This document shows positions 46,040 through 57,749 of a DNA stretch of 64,000 nt, in pieces. The stretch's first letter is position 1. Each line of letters starts with the position of its first letter. Location of the stretch: contig CAOLHI010001135.1 of NCBI GenBank assembly GCA_948474755.1, positions 248,001 through 312,000 on the forward strand, written 5' to 3'. Below the pieces are notes generated by a model, which saw only the letters and a program-made list of their open reading frames with translations, made no database searches and had not been told where the DNA came from. The DNA is from Ctenosaura bakeri. Taxonomy: Eukaryota > Chordata > Lepidosauria > Squamata > Iguanidae. The translations under genes were made by a program, and so were the position numbers.

Positions 46040-46480
46040 CATGGAAATAAAGAGATGAGAAAATGGAGACTGGGTTCAATAAGGGCCACTTTATTTTAAC
46101 TGTCATCTATTTGACCTTTAAACCATGAGAGGTGCAAAAGGAGGAAGCAACTTCGGGCACGAGCAGCTGAGGCAAGTGGTTTAAACCAGACTTCCTCCCA
46201 AGCTTCCCATGGATGAAACACCTGAACCTCAAAGAGAACCCAAAAGCTGAACCACCACTGGAAGGTCAACCCCAGAAGTCCTCCCCAAGTCACCTGACTT
46301 AAAATGAGGGCTCAGCCCCAAGGAAAATGGTGTTGCGTTGTGACCTAAAGAGGCAGAACCAGAGTCTTTCTCTTCACCAAATGGATGCTGTAGGTGTTCA
46401 CCAAAATGCTACTTCTCTCCTCCCGCTCCCTGCCAAGTGACCATGTATTTGTAACACCATCACAAACCAATTGTCATACT
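46040..46480 (-). mobile_element. Possible relative of the GC-rich repeat at 39.2 kb
   Basis: The left edge AATGGAGACTGGGTTCAATA with AGGGCCACTTTATTTTAAC corresponds to the left edge of the 39.2-kb repeat (CAGGAATTGGGAGATAAAAGGCCATAACTTTATT), and a GTGGTTTAAACCAG block recalls its GTGGTTTAAATCCAC. The alignment is patchy. The family is unknown. Confidence 0.35.
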
Positions 46481-48809
46481 CCCCAATCTACAGTGCAGGA
46501 TAGGACAATAAACACACATACACACACATGGAAAAGGGAAGACATTCTTACTTGGTCCTAAAGGGACCAGAAAAACCTGCGCTATATCAGACATGGAAAA
46601 GTGGGTCAATGAAGTCCAGCCAAAGGGGTGGGGCAGAAGGAGATTTTAGCTTCTTTTGCTCCATCTCCACCCCTACTTTGTCCATCACATTGTATGATAC
46701 TGCGATGCACATGTACTGGCCTCTTTCCCAATGGGGGCCAGCAAAAGTGTCTCCCAGCCCATAATGTTGCATGGAACGGAATGGGAGCCAGAAACTTTTT
46801 AGAGAAGTTTCATACCTGCAAACTAAGTACAGGCTGAGCTTTCCCAAAAAATGTGTTTAGGATGGAGGATTGCTGAGCCCTGGGAAATGATGAACATATG
46901 ATCAATAAATGAATAATAAAACAAAGTTTTTGAATTTTGGCATATTGGCTAAACTTATCACCTATATTGAATTTCAGTATGATTTTCCTCCAGAATACAA
47001 ACAAACAAATGCAAAAAACCCCATGCTCATTAAGTTAGATGCATATTTATTTAATTAACTGTAATATGTATTCAGGTATTTATCTATAATGCATAGGCTG
47101 GATTTGTATTGGTTTAAATATGATCTTTTAAATTATGATCTTTTAAATTATTTTTAAAAAAGGATGGATAGTGTTTTTGAGTGCTTTAAATGCTTGCTCT
47201 AAACAAGCAGGTGTTCCTCTCAATATACTAGAGATAGTAGGCTAGATCTATTTCTTGCTTGTGTCTGTTTCATGTATGTTTTTTGTTCAGTTGGTTCTGC
47301 TTCACTTCTGCATCACTCTGTCAATTTGTTTTTTCAGGGAAAACTTCATGAATATTCACATTCCCTTTGAATCTATATTTTTCACAAAATAAGCAGCAAT
47401 GTACTCATTGAAGCCTAGAATGCACAACTTTATATGCATTTTAACCTAAAATATTCATTTATATATGCATTTTGGTACCTTTTTTTAACGGCATCATAAT
47501 ACAGTTTGGAGAAGTGCAGAAACTGAAGAACTGCACCTGCTTCTAATCTTTGCATTATTCCAGGATGCATAAATAAGTTCAGTTTAACTAAATATGCAGA
47601 GCAAATGAGACCACTGAGCATTCCTACATAGGAATGAGAGATGCAATTGTTATATAAAATCTGTTTATTCAAGGGATATCTGTATGTCTGTTTGAATTTA
47701 ATCCATCAGAGACCACATTTTGCAGCAGAAATGTGGGACCCCAAACAGGCTGCAGCTCTTTGACTGTCTCCCTTCACCCACCCTCAGTTATACACTGCTA
47801 GATAATTGCCTCCAGAACTGACAGTAGGTTTTAAAATGAAAAACATGGAACAGCAGAACTGAACATTTAAAACATGGATAAAGCCACTGAGCATTTTAGA
47901 GTGCTTCCTTTTCCTCTTAACCTCTTCATGTATGATATCCCCATCCATTCCTCATTCACCAGGTCTCTCTGACTGCTATAAGCAGCTGGGGGTCCTTTAG
48001 AGTAGGGATGCAATTAAAAACAACCTGCCTCCTTCTAGGGTGCTATTGAGCCCTACAATTTAGCTGCAAGGAAAAGAAGTAGTTTGGCTTTGAAGCACTG
48101 CCTGGAGGAGAGCTACCAATGGTGCTTCAAAGTAAAAACAGCAGCTTCGCCCTGCAGTCCAGCTTTCAATGGTTCTTTAACTAAAGCCAGATAATTTGTG
48201 CAAAGGGAAAAAATCATCTACGGTTTCCACTACTGCTTCTTCTCCTATAAAATGTATGGCGATTTTTTGTTTATTGTTTTTGAAATGGAGAAAATAAGAC
48301 AGCCTGTTGCTAAAACCATGCTCTGAGCTGAACACTTTGTACTAAAAGGAGCACCTATCAATATTTGCCCAATTTCTTGTGGAAAACCTGTATTATTTAT
48401 TCTATTGGTATAAAGTATGAATAATACTGGTATAAAGTATTTAGAGTAAGGAAAGCAAAATGTATTTCCTTCATACTTTTAACACTGCCTCTTCCCTTGT
48501 TCTCAGTGGATTGGCTAAATGGCGCTTCCTCATATTTGTGAGCTACACATAAACACTTGAAGATACTCAGCCTTGTCTTAATAGCAAGAACTAAATATAC
48601 GCATTTCCTTCATTCTTTCTTCTTTCCTCATATGATTTTGACTTTTAATCATTGCTTTGCCCTGCAATTTTTCTCCAAACCATATTTAAACATGGCAAGT
48701 ACTATTCCAAGGAGATTGTAATTAGAGATATTGCCACAATATGAAACACATTGTTTCTATGTGAAATCTAATCAGGTTTGTAGTTCACAAATATACTAAC
48801 AAGTTGGTG
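46481..48809. other. No gene recognised; mainly unique DNA
   Basis: A short CA run lies near 46513. Overlapping frames at 46528-46847 on both strands show no domain. Nothing else is supported. Confidence 0.5.
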
Positions 48810-48920
48810 GGTGGGGAGGATGGGTTACATTTTAGTGTTTTTAATGTATTTATTTACTGTTGTAATGCCGCCTCGATCCATTGGGAGAGGCGGGATATAA
48901 ATAAATAAATTTTTTAAAAA
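48810..48920 (+). mobile_element. L2-type LINE 3' tail
   Basis: A 3' UTR with TTTTAATGTATTTATTTAC is followed by GTAATGCCGCCTCGATCC and GGGAGAGGCGGGATATAAAT, then (AATA)n. This is the well-preserved squamate L2-like terminus. It is about 110 bp and non-coding. Confidence 0.72.
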
Positions 48921-51900
48921 AGTCCTGTGTTAAATCCAATGCACTGTATGTCTATTTTAATACCAAATAACCTGTTTAGGAAAAACATGGTAGCAGTTCG
49001 AGTGGACCTGGCAGACCAAGACAGAAGAATACCACCACCACTGTCTTCCCTTCCTCCTCCTTTCATTGCAGAGAGGATGCACAGATGGAACTCTACCAAT
49101 ATTCAACAGGATTGAAGAGTGGCCACAATGGCTGCTCTTTCAGAAAAAGTGGACTTTTTGCACTGGTGGTGGTGGCAGCAGGGCATCACAGGGGGCCCAT
49201 TTCACTGGCCTCCAAGATTCTCTGCTGCCTTCATAGCTGGGATGAGAAAAGATTCTGCCATCTTTTCCTTGATAGCATGTTGAGCATTGTTATTGTTGTT
49301 GTTTGTTCCATAGCTGTTCCACAGATGCTACTTCTGCCTATGACTCCATGTTGGCTTAATGTTACAAACAAAGCTCATGTGATAAGAACTAGAAAAACAA
49401 TGTATACTGTATACACTGCACTACACTCTGATGCACATTTTCAAGATGTAGCTGGTTGATACACATGTGCAAAAATGCAAAGAGGCTTTGAAGTCTCATT
49501 ATAATTTTCTCTGAGTTTTAGAATGCTAGATTTATACCTTTGCAATAAAAAGGAAAAGGAGGCTTTGCTAATTTCTGGCTTGACCCTGTGTAGTATTTTG
49601 CATCTGTCTACAAGCCACAGGAAGCCTGTTGAGAAAAACAATTGAGAACAAGACTGGCCCTACCGTAAATAAAATGTGAGGACACATGGCAATGGATTAA
49701 AACTTTCACTGTTGAAACTCAGTGTTCATTTTCAGTTAAGGGTAAGCCATATTGGCCTTGAAGAGATGAATTTACTTTCATGAAGTTATGCTGGTTGAGC
49801 AATCCCACATTGTCTGTGAATGATGCACATGTTCGGTGCACATTCATGTGCAAAATTGTTATCCCAAAAAGTGGGTGACTCAGAGGTCCACCTGTGGTGC
49901 CAATGCTTCTGTGAAATGGTGGAGAATTATTTGCTCAAAGGGAGACCTGCCAGAGAGGGGTAACCTTACAGTTGGATATTAAAATAATATTTTATTGCAG
50001 AAAATTGCAAACACATATAAGATTCAAGCAGTCTCACAACCACACAAAGCTAACAGAAGGAAAGGAAGGAAAACTGAATAGCAAGGCATTGGAATGAAGT
50101 GGGCGATATTTATCTATCCTGCAGAGAAGAGACAAAGCAATGTGGCTTAGACTAGGGGTTGAAGGGTAGCAAAGCAATGAGAATCTGAGCAGCAGAGTGA
50201 CAGCCTATGTCCAGTATACTACAATCTTTCTGGCTCAGAAGCAGGGTTTAAATATCCTGTTTCTGCCCTGAAGAGGAAGGTGTTAATGGCTCTCTGACAG
50301 AGCAAACAATGGGGTCTGGAATGGACTAATGGCCTTAGCATTAGTTGAAAAAGCATGAGTGAGAATCATGGAAATCATGATAGCTTCTTAATGTCTGGGC
50401 AGATGAGGATACCAAGGAGAATTTCAGCAGGAAGAGGGAACAGGTTGATGACAGTTGGTTGCTCTACTGATACAAGTTTTTGTGCAATTGTGTTGAAAGG
50501 CCGAATTGTTTAGGAGAGACATGTAAACTCATTCACCAAAGCTTCCTGATTGATATCACTTGGCCATGTCCTGAGGTCCTATCTGACTTACTTTCACAAG
50601 TGTTCAGCCAGTCCTCTTTGTCAGCATGGCTTTTCAGCCATAACCATATATGATTTATATTTGGTGCCAATTAAATAATGTTCATTGCCAATTATATCGT
50701 AAAGTGGGGGGTGTACTGCATGAAAATAAGACACATGCATGCTCACCATGTGCACAGTGGCACCACATGTTCCATCCTGCAATCTTGAACTGAATACAGT
50801 CATTCTGCTTTGGGTGGGGGCAGTTCAATTGCTTCCATAGGGAAATTTATGCATGTGTTGGAGAACATTAGGATTCTGGTGATTATCTCTCTTTTCCAGT
50901 CTCTCCATGGAGTGCTCTGATACTAATACTGTATTTTGTGGACACTTCCATAGTTATTATTCAGATTTTTTTTAAAAAAAAAAATCACTTTTTTGGTTTT
51001 TAAATAAGTTTTACTTTGCGCCAATAAAATTTGGAGGTCCAAAAATGCACCATCTATGAAATAGAAAAAGTTAGGGAAACAAAGTTTCATATATTTATGA
51101 CAATCACAGCTCCAGAATGTATGGGAAATTAAAGCAAGCTTGTACACAGTTTGACCCAATGCAGTAAGTATTTTATGTGCGTCCAGTTTATACCCATACG
51201 TGGAAATTTAAAGGGCCAACTTTCTGTTACTTGAGCTAAATACTTAAATCCATATATGCCATGCTGAATAGCTTCCCTTTAATATGTTGCCTAACAAGCT
51301 ACATAGCAAGTTTTGCATGTCCCAGTCAATGTGTAGCACTACTTTTGAGGTTAAATACAATTTTGCTCCTAGTCATGGCTGCCTCCTTTAGAGATTTTTT
51401 TTAAATAATTCAGGTACTGTAATTGCATTTTATAAGTATATAATAAGTTGCTGTGAGGTGGTGGTTAAGAAGTTCGCTCAAGTGTGAAGTGGCTCTTTCA
51501 CTCTTTTCTTTATTAACAATACATTCTTCAACGCTCCTTTTTTTTCCTACAGAAAGCAAAAATGCCCCATTGAAAGGAAAAGGGTGAAAGCTGAATCAAA
51601 TACACATTCTGAAAAACATAATATCTTCGTATATAAAAAAGACCTTTTCTGAATCCCACCAAAGTCAATAATAAAACATCAGTGAACTACAACTACGATC
51701 CTAACACAGTAACAATGGCAAACCAGAATTGTCCTATTCATGAAAGGCTAAAAGAATAAAGGACTATTAATTTGAATAATGTTTTATAAAATATTGCTCG
51801 CTGGCCTGTTTCTGTCCCTTTTTGCTTCATTATAACTGCATGAAGCTCCTGCTTATTGACAGCATATGATGAGAGAAGACTAAAAGAATATGCAGTTATA

Positions 51901-53039
51901 ACTGGACACATTTTAGTCGCCATCTTCTAGAGCAGATATAAAGGATGAGACACAAATGAAACTGAGATTGATATTGTGTTACTTTAGATGTTCATAAATA
52001 AAGGAAAGAACAAAAAAAAAGTTGTGACGTAAGGACAATAATACTAAACATTTGGATGCTACTCAGGGATATATAGCCAGTGAAATGTTTCCAAAGCTGC
52101 TTTGTTAAAAAAATGGACAGAGACTAACACAAGAATACCATATGATGAGTTGTTTCAGTTCCCTTAAAATTACAGGCTGGTGCTATTAATTTCTGGAATA
52201 GCAATTGTTTTTGGCAGTCGAACAAAAACTATTTGTCTTATAAATTACAGAAAAATGTCCTCTTATGTCATTATGATGCATATTACCAAAAAGCGAAGCT
52301 AAAGAATCAAAGAGTCTATTAACATTTTCAAAGACATCTAAAAGAAAGTATACGTTCAGATGACATTCCAGGGCACAAACCTTTTGAAAATTACTAAGAC
52401 GTTAAAAATAGATATGATATGTCAGTTAATGAGGATAATGTGGAAAAGTGAAGAGAAAAAAATAATTCTTTAGAACAGGTAAAAAGCCTGAAATATTCTT
52501 GTCTGATCCACATGCAAATTAGCTGCAAATGTACTGTAAAAGGTAAGAATTAAAAAGCTTTGATCTAGTTACCAACAGTTATCACAGAGTGTACTGTAGG
52601 GCTGTTACCTTTGGATACGATTCCAACTCAGTCACCTTGGCTTGTTGAGCTGCAACCCCTTATGAGACATATTAGAAACTCTGGGTTGTGGTTATAGGCC
52701 AAAATTAACACTTCAGCCTTTCAAGATGAAAAATTTTCCAGTGTTAAATTTCTGTTCAGTGATCTGCAGTTTGGTCCCCTGCTTTGGGGAGCTTAGCAAC
52801 TGAATGAGTTAAACTCTGTGTGTGTGCACCTCAGTAGCTTTTCTGGCAGAAAAGAAATTGTGAATTAGCTTCCTTTTGTTATAAAACTGCTTTTTCTAGG
52901 GATTTTCAGAAAGAGCATAGAGTGTGAATGAAAAGATGTGTCTTCTACGCACATTGTTTCTGCTAATATAGAAGATAATGCCTTGGACTTTGAAATTCAT
53001 GAACGGGAAGAAGTAGAATGAAAGGGGAACTTCCTGTTG
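48921..53039. other. No gene recognised; mainly unique DNA
   Basis: There is one 124-codon plus-strand frame (49085-49459) without a recognisable domain, and an A/T run near 50967. The part from about 51640 to 52340 is repeat-free, AT-rich and rich in SOX-, POU- and homeodomain-like words (AACAATGG near 51712; ATGCAAAT near 52512 lies just beyond), so it is a candidate for conserved non-coding sequence. That is inference. Confidence 0.45.
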
Positions 53040-53164
53040 TCTCCACATACCACTGCAGCTTCCACAAAAGCCCGTGCCGGTGTCCCTTCCTTGTTCGACA
53101 AGTTAGCGACCAGAGCAATGTCAAAAAGTGGAAATTGTTGAAAGGTGGAATGCACTTCCAATGA

Positions 53165-53430
53165 ATTCAGTGCCATCTTTTTGTCCAGTCCATGTACAGA
53201 TTGAACAAAAAGATGATGTTGAGCTGAGATTTTAAAAAAAGCATATGGTCATAAAAACTGTGTAAAAACTGGGCAAAATTTCTGAGAAGTTCATAGCACA
53301 TTTCTTAGAAACCGAGTGCACTGTGTCTTACACAGTATTTGCAACCACCCATTCCTTTTTCTCTCAATTGACTCAGCACTATCTTTTTGTTTAGTCTGTG
53401 TACACATTGAACAAAAAAAGATGGTGTGCA
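53165..53430. repeat. Two related hairpin units about 212 bp apart
   Basis: CATCTTTTTGT (53174-53184) pairs with ACAAAAAGATG (53205-53215). The related CACTATCTTTTTGT (53387-53400) pairs with the region 53411-53426. The loops share AGTC-TGTACA-ATTGA, and the left flanks share CAAT...TCAG. They are diverged copies of one palindromic repeat of unknown family. Confidence 0.75.
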
Positions 53431-53490
53431 GTCAACTAACAGAAAATGGAGTGGCTTGTTCTCTTTTTGATGATCCACTCTTTCAACCCT

Positions 53491-53578
53491 CTTGAATTAC
53501 AACCAGAACCCTTATATTCAACCTGTGGTTGAAAGAGCAGGCCATGTGTCAAATATATGGGTTCTGGTTGGAATTGAA
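53491..53578. repeat. Foldback repeat
   Basis: The left arm TTGAATTACAACCAGAACCC and the right arm (reverse complement TTCAATTCCAACCAGAACCC) enclose about 40 bp. It lies directly left of the GC-rich DNA element. Confidence 0.85.
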
Positions 53579-53590
53579 TAATAGAATCAT

Positions 53591-54016
53591 TGGCCATTTC
53601 TGAACGGGGTTTTTTAAACAGGGCAGAGCGTCCTCCAGGGAGGACGTCTGCACCTGGGACTGGACTGGGTCAGACCTACTGAACGTAGATCTGCAGTCCA
53701 GCCCACTCCTGAACAACCCCAAGTGGTCGTCCAGCGTGCTTTTGAAAGACCGCTAAGAACAAGTCTTTCAAAAGCACGGAGCGGGCCACTGTGAGCCTGC
53801 TCCCATATGCAGATTTGCAGGATCACATTGGTGCAAGCCTGCAATCTGCCCGGGGTGGGCTTTAGGCTGGCAAGCTTCAGCGGTTGGTTGAGATGCGACC
53901 CGGAAGCCGCCATTTTTGTCCCCGGAGCAGTGCAGAACGGCGGCCATGGACTGCTCTGTAGAAGTCCGGTGAGCAGCGTCATGGGGCGATTCTCTCGCCC
54001 CATGCGGAAATGGCCA
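53591..54016. mobile_element. GC-rich non-autonomous DNA transposon inserted in a CR1 end
   Basis: The termini are TGGCCATTTCTGAACGGGG at the left and TGGCCATTTCCGCATGGGG from the right (reverse-complemented). The flanks TAGAATCAT (53582-53590 and 54017-54025) form a direct repeat. Because the target is the CR1 terminal repeat, which is itself periodic, a duplication of 8 or 9 bp cannot be distinguished. An 8-bp length would suggest hAT and a 9-bp length MULE. The interior is CpG-rich, holds a perfect 16-bp hairpin and a GGGGCGATTCTCTCGCCCC hairpin near its right end, and encodes nothing I recognise. Confidence 0.78.
53735..53778. repeat. Perfect 16-bp hairpin
   Basis: CGTGCTTTTGAAAGAC (53735-53750) pairs without mismatch with 53763-53778, leaving a 12-nt loop. 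It lies inside the GC-rich DNA element. Confidence 0.97.
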
Positions 54017-54305
54017 TAGAATCATAGAATCTTAGAGTTAGAAGAGACCACAGGGGCCATTGAGTCCAAGCCTCTGTCATGCAGGAATATACCATCAAAG
54101 TACTCCCAACAGATGGCCATCCAGCCTCAGCTTAAAAACCTCCAAAGAAGAAGACTCCACCACACTCCCAGGCAGCATATTCCACTGCTAGACAGCTCTG
54201 ACCATCAGGTAGTTCTTCCTTAGGTTCAGAGGGAATCTCCTTTCCTGCAGCTTGAATCCATTGCTCCTTGTCCTAGTCTCTGGAGCAGTGGAAAACAAGC
54301 CCACA
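54017..54305 (-). mobile_element. CR1 LINE 3' end fragment
   Basis: On the plus strand it reads TAGAATCATAGAATCTTAGAG, CATTGAGTCCAAGCC, GATGGCCATCCAGCCTCAGC, GGCAGCATATTCCACTGC, AGTTCTTCCTTAGGTTCAGA and TGAATCCATTGCTCCTTGTC. This is the reverse complement of the CR1 C terminus and 3' UTR. A few bases of its terminal repeat lie on the far side of the inserted DNA element. Confidence 0.94.
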
Positions 54306-55865
54306 AAAAAAAATAGACCATCATAAAGTGGGGGACACTCAGTTTGGAGTAACTACACCTTGCATTGTGGCCTATTGTATACCATCTCTCATTGTTGAAA
54401 TGTTTTACCTGTTACTAATTGTACTATACTTCAGACATATTAGGTACATTATAACTGCTAAACAACACAACATCAGCAACAGCAGTAATGATGTGAAGCA
54501 GTCGTTATTATCATTTATGTTTAATTAGATATAAGGATAAACTAAAGCACAGATCTGTGCAACCTTATTTCTATGGTTAAATAACTAATACTCCCACTCC
54601 TTTTGCAATCCAGCAAAAGCTTGACTCAATTGTGATGGAAAAACACTCCTTGTATAGAAGATATTATGAAGAAAAACAGCAATAAGATCTCTCTTATCAT
54701 TTTATTTTTGAGGTGCAGCATCAAAGGCGAGTAATTTAATTGCCACACTTATTTAGTCTCAGGCTTCTCTTCTGGTATTACCCACTAGAGTGATAATTAA
54801 TGCTAGCTCTGTTGGTGTTCTGTGTGACATGAATTTGGGGAAGTGGATTGAGACAGTCTACTCATATTGCATTAGTCATAGCACTACAGGACGTCACTCA
54901 AGGCCATCATCTAAACAGAATTAAGATGAATTTTGTTACCTGCTGAGTTGTGAGCCACCAAAAGGTTAAAAGAATAAATGAGCAGAAGGTTGTCTGGTCA
55001 TGATAAGGGTTATAAGCAAGAGACCTTTGAGATGAACATCTGGCATTGCAACTGCATATTGTCTGAAGCCGTGGAAGCCATTTATAGTATACTTTTCCAT
55101 TGATGTCTTCTGAAAGGCATTGCTGTACTTAGCCACTGTATAAGTTTATTGAACAGAATATGAAAATCTCTACCTTACAACACATTAATCTTATGCCATT
55201 TTGCTTAATTGTTCTTGTGTTGTATTGATTTTTTTTTCAACTAGGGTAATCTGAAAGTCTATAAACTGTCATTTGTGGTATAAATATTAACATGCTATTC
55301 TATGTACATGTTATGGGAAAATCAGAAAGAGAAATGAGAGGGGACACCCCCCCCCGCTGTGTAATCATTTTAATGTTAAATTGAATCTGGAAAAGGTTGG
55401 AAGATTCTGAAAGGAGAAATGAGCAAAATAGTACCCTTTCTCCAGCTACATGAAACATCACTTCCTGATTAACAGTTATAAACTCAGTCTTTGCTTGTAG
55501 TTTACTAAGCATGTTCAGCCCTTTCCTGTACACCACTGACCCTCTCTATGTTTACTAAACTCTGCATTCCATAATCTCTTGCAGCTGAAAGGCTTGATGT
55601 GAGCCATTTCTCTTTGATGTTTTAGAATGGAATGCAACTCTTGCTTTCTACAAATACTCAGAATTCCTATATTGAAGTTTCCCTTGATACCATTTATTCA
55701 AGGGTACCTATGAAACTTCTTGGACCATTCACAAAAGTTTACAGGATAGGATGCAGTAAAGTTAAACAAATTAAACTTTTATTCAACCTTCAAATATTAT
55801 ATCTCTGATGAGGTTTGTATTGTTTTCAAGGATGGAAAGTTGGGCCATTCTATGTAAAATCTTTA
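54306..55865. other. No gene recognised; unique AT-rich DNA
   Basis: A C run lies near 55347. Nothing else is supported. Confidence 0.5.
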
Positions 55866-56078
55866 CAGTCATCCCTCAATTTCATGGGTTATATATCCAC
55901 AGATTCAACCAACGACTACTTGAAAATATTTTTCAAAAAAATCCAAAATGCAAACTTTTGATTTTGTTACTTTAAGGGATGCCATTTTACTCCACATAAT
56001 GGGACTTAGGCATCCACAAATTTTGGTATCCACAGGGGGTCCTGGAACCAAAATCTAGTGGATATCAAGGGCCCATTG
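55866..56078. mobile_element. Tigger/MER2-like non-autonomous DNA transposon
   Basis: The left end CAGTCATCCCTCAATTTCATGG is followed by ATCCACAGATTCAACCAACG. The right end in reverse is CAATGGGCCCTTGATATCC, preceded in plus sense by GGTATCCACAGGGGGTCCTG and GAACCAAAATC. TA flanks both sides (55864-55865, 56079-56080). This is the classic short Tigger derivative layout. It has no coding capacity. Confidence 0.83.
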
Positions 56079-56461
56079 TATATAGATGAAGCAAAATCCA
56101 CTATTAATACATATTATTATATGTTTTTCCTGATGCAGATATTAAAAAAATATGGTATTTTGTTCTGGGGTTATGGGAAATTGAGCTGGCTGCTTGTAAT
56201 GAGAGACCAAAAATAGATATGTGTGAGAATTTTGTTTTAGTTCACTTTTGACACTAGTTTAGGAAAAAGAAAAGCCCACTACCTTCATATTTGGTATAGA
56301 AAAGTGAAGTTGTTTTTTTTTAAAAGAATGGCAGAGAAGAAAAGAAACTGATAGATTCATTCATTCAGACTCAGGGCTTTGAGGGCTTTGCTCTTAGAAT
56401 TCTAAGGCTAAGCGTTCCACTGTGTCAGTGCTGAATTAAGGCTGGCACCACTCTTATGTGA

Positions 56462-56687
56462 GAGCCAGCATGGTTTGAGTGTTGGTCTATGATTCTGGAA
56501 ACCAGGGTTTGAATCCCAGCTTGACCACGGAAACCCTTTCGGTGACCTTGGGCAAGTCACATTCTCTCAGCCTCAGAAGAAGACAAAGGCAAAACCTCTC
56601 TGAACAAATGTTGCCAAGAAAAGCCTATGGCAGATTTGCCTGAGGATGCTGTAAGTTGGAAACACCTTGAAGGCATACAACAAAAAT
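56462..56687 (+). mobile_element. tRNA-derived squamate SINE, best copy
   Basis: The sense copy starts GAGCCAGCATGGTTTGAGTG. It has the A-box-to-B-box region with GGGTTTGAATCCCAG, then ACCTTGGGCAAGTCACATTC, CTCTCAGCCTCAGAAGAAG, AAGGCAAAACCTCTCTGAAC and a BovB-type tail GTAAGTTGGAAACACCTTGA ending AGGCATACAACAAAAA. It is the most complete of the five copies here. The promoter boxes come from a tRNA, but the copy is not a tRNA gene. Confidence 0.88.
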
Positions 56688-57276
56688 CAACACTGTTTCT
56701 CTGAGGAGTTTTCTACCTTTGTGGTAGGCATGTGCAAAATGGTCTTTTCCATACCTATTGGATTTAGGCATTGTGGATGGAGGAGAATTTTGTCTCAATT
56801 CAGTTTTGAATGACTTGCTAAAACTTTCCAATGTCCTCATAGTCAGAGTAGAAAGATTTGGAAGTTTTAAAATTCTGAATGTGGGAGAATAAATAACTGG
56901 AATACTTACCATCTTGAAGAATACATCTCTAAAGAAATGTTTTCTTTTTGTTTCTTTTAAAACTAACAATATATGTGTGAAACATTTAACAACTGTACTG
57001 TGCTTTGCACTCTGCACAAGAAACTCTACTGATGTAACAGTACATGGCCTAATTTGGAAGATTTCCCCTCTTCCCCATAATTCTGTGTGATATAGATGAT
57101 ACAATTCAGGAGAGTCATCTGATTCAATGCAGATGACAGAGGGAGGAGATATAGAGAGCTATGGGAGGTGGGGAAGAGATGGGATATATTGGTGTCAGGG
57201 GCTGCCTTCCATTTGCACAAACAGTGGATACTATTTGTCCTCACAGCAGTCTTAAGAAGTAGAAGATGGAGATGCG

Positions 57277-57749
57277 CAGTTGGCCTACCACATTTGCTAC
57301 AGTTAGGGGCACATTTTGCTATTAGTGGAAAGACCACAAAAAGCAAAATGTATGGGTCTGTGGAAAAGAGGTTGAAGCATGGTGGGGAGAGCAGGCACTC
57401 AGGGTCCAGAACAGGTCAGGGAAAGGAGATGGGTTGGGATGATGGCCTTGTATACTTCTTCTCTCTTTCCTATCTCCTTCCTTGGATGTGTGTGTGTGGG
57501 GGGGCACTGGGAGGGTTTGTGCTGCTGAGAAATCAGGCTGTGAGCCATCCTTAGTTGGCCAGGTGGTGGCAGTTGGAGGAAGAAGAGGACCAGAGGCTGA
57601 TTTTGAAAGGGCTGTTTGGCCTGACTGGAACTATCAAGAGGGAAGGTTCTACTGGAAAATGAGCACTTGAGGTGGGGGGACAGAGGTTGGAGAAACTCAT
57701 AAATAATCAAATCCATGAAGTGAAACTCAAAAATGTGGCAGGCTAACTA
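57277..57749. mobile_element. Non-autonomous DNA transposon, copy B
   Basis: The left terminus is CAGTTGGCCTACCACATTTG. The right terminus in reverse is TAGTTAGCCTGCCACATTTTTG. The interior aligns with copy A at 16.3 kb, for example GCTGAGAAATCAGGCTGTGA, ATCCTTAGTTGGCCAGGTGG and GAAGAGGACCAGAGG. It has no transposase. Open frames on both strands are G/C-rich by-products. Confidence 0.72.

Noticed and set aside
49085..49459. 124-codon plus-strand frame with a hydrophobic stretch
   Set aside because: It has no family I recognise, no flanking splice signals judged convincing, and AT-rich context. It remains hypothetical and is not listed as a gene.
53735..53778. microRNA precursor
   Set aside because: The stem is perfect but short, with only 16 bp, and lies inside a DNA transposon. 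There is no expression or conservation evidence.
53614..54003. 129-codon frame and overlapping frames on both strands
   Set aside because: They lie wholly inside a GC-rich non-autonomous DNA element. Open frames on both strands reflect base composition.
56462..56540. tRNA gene
   Set aside because: The A/B-box-like sequence belongs to a SINE head. The cloverleaf is not maintained, and the SINE body and BovB tail follow.
56625..57104. 159-codon minus-strand open frame
   Set aside because: Its 3' end runs into a SINE and the rest has no domain or conservation signal I can see. It is probably chance.
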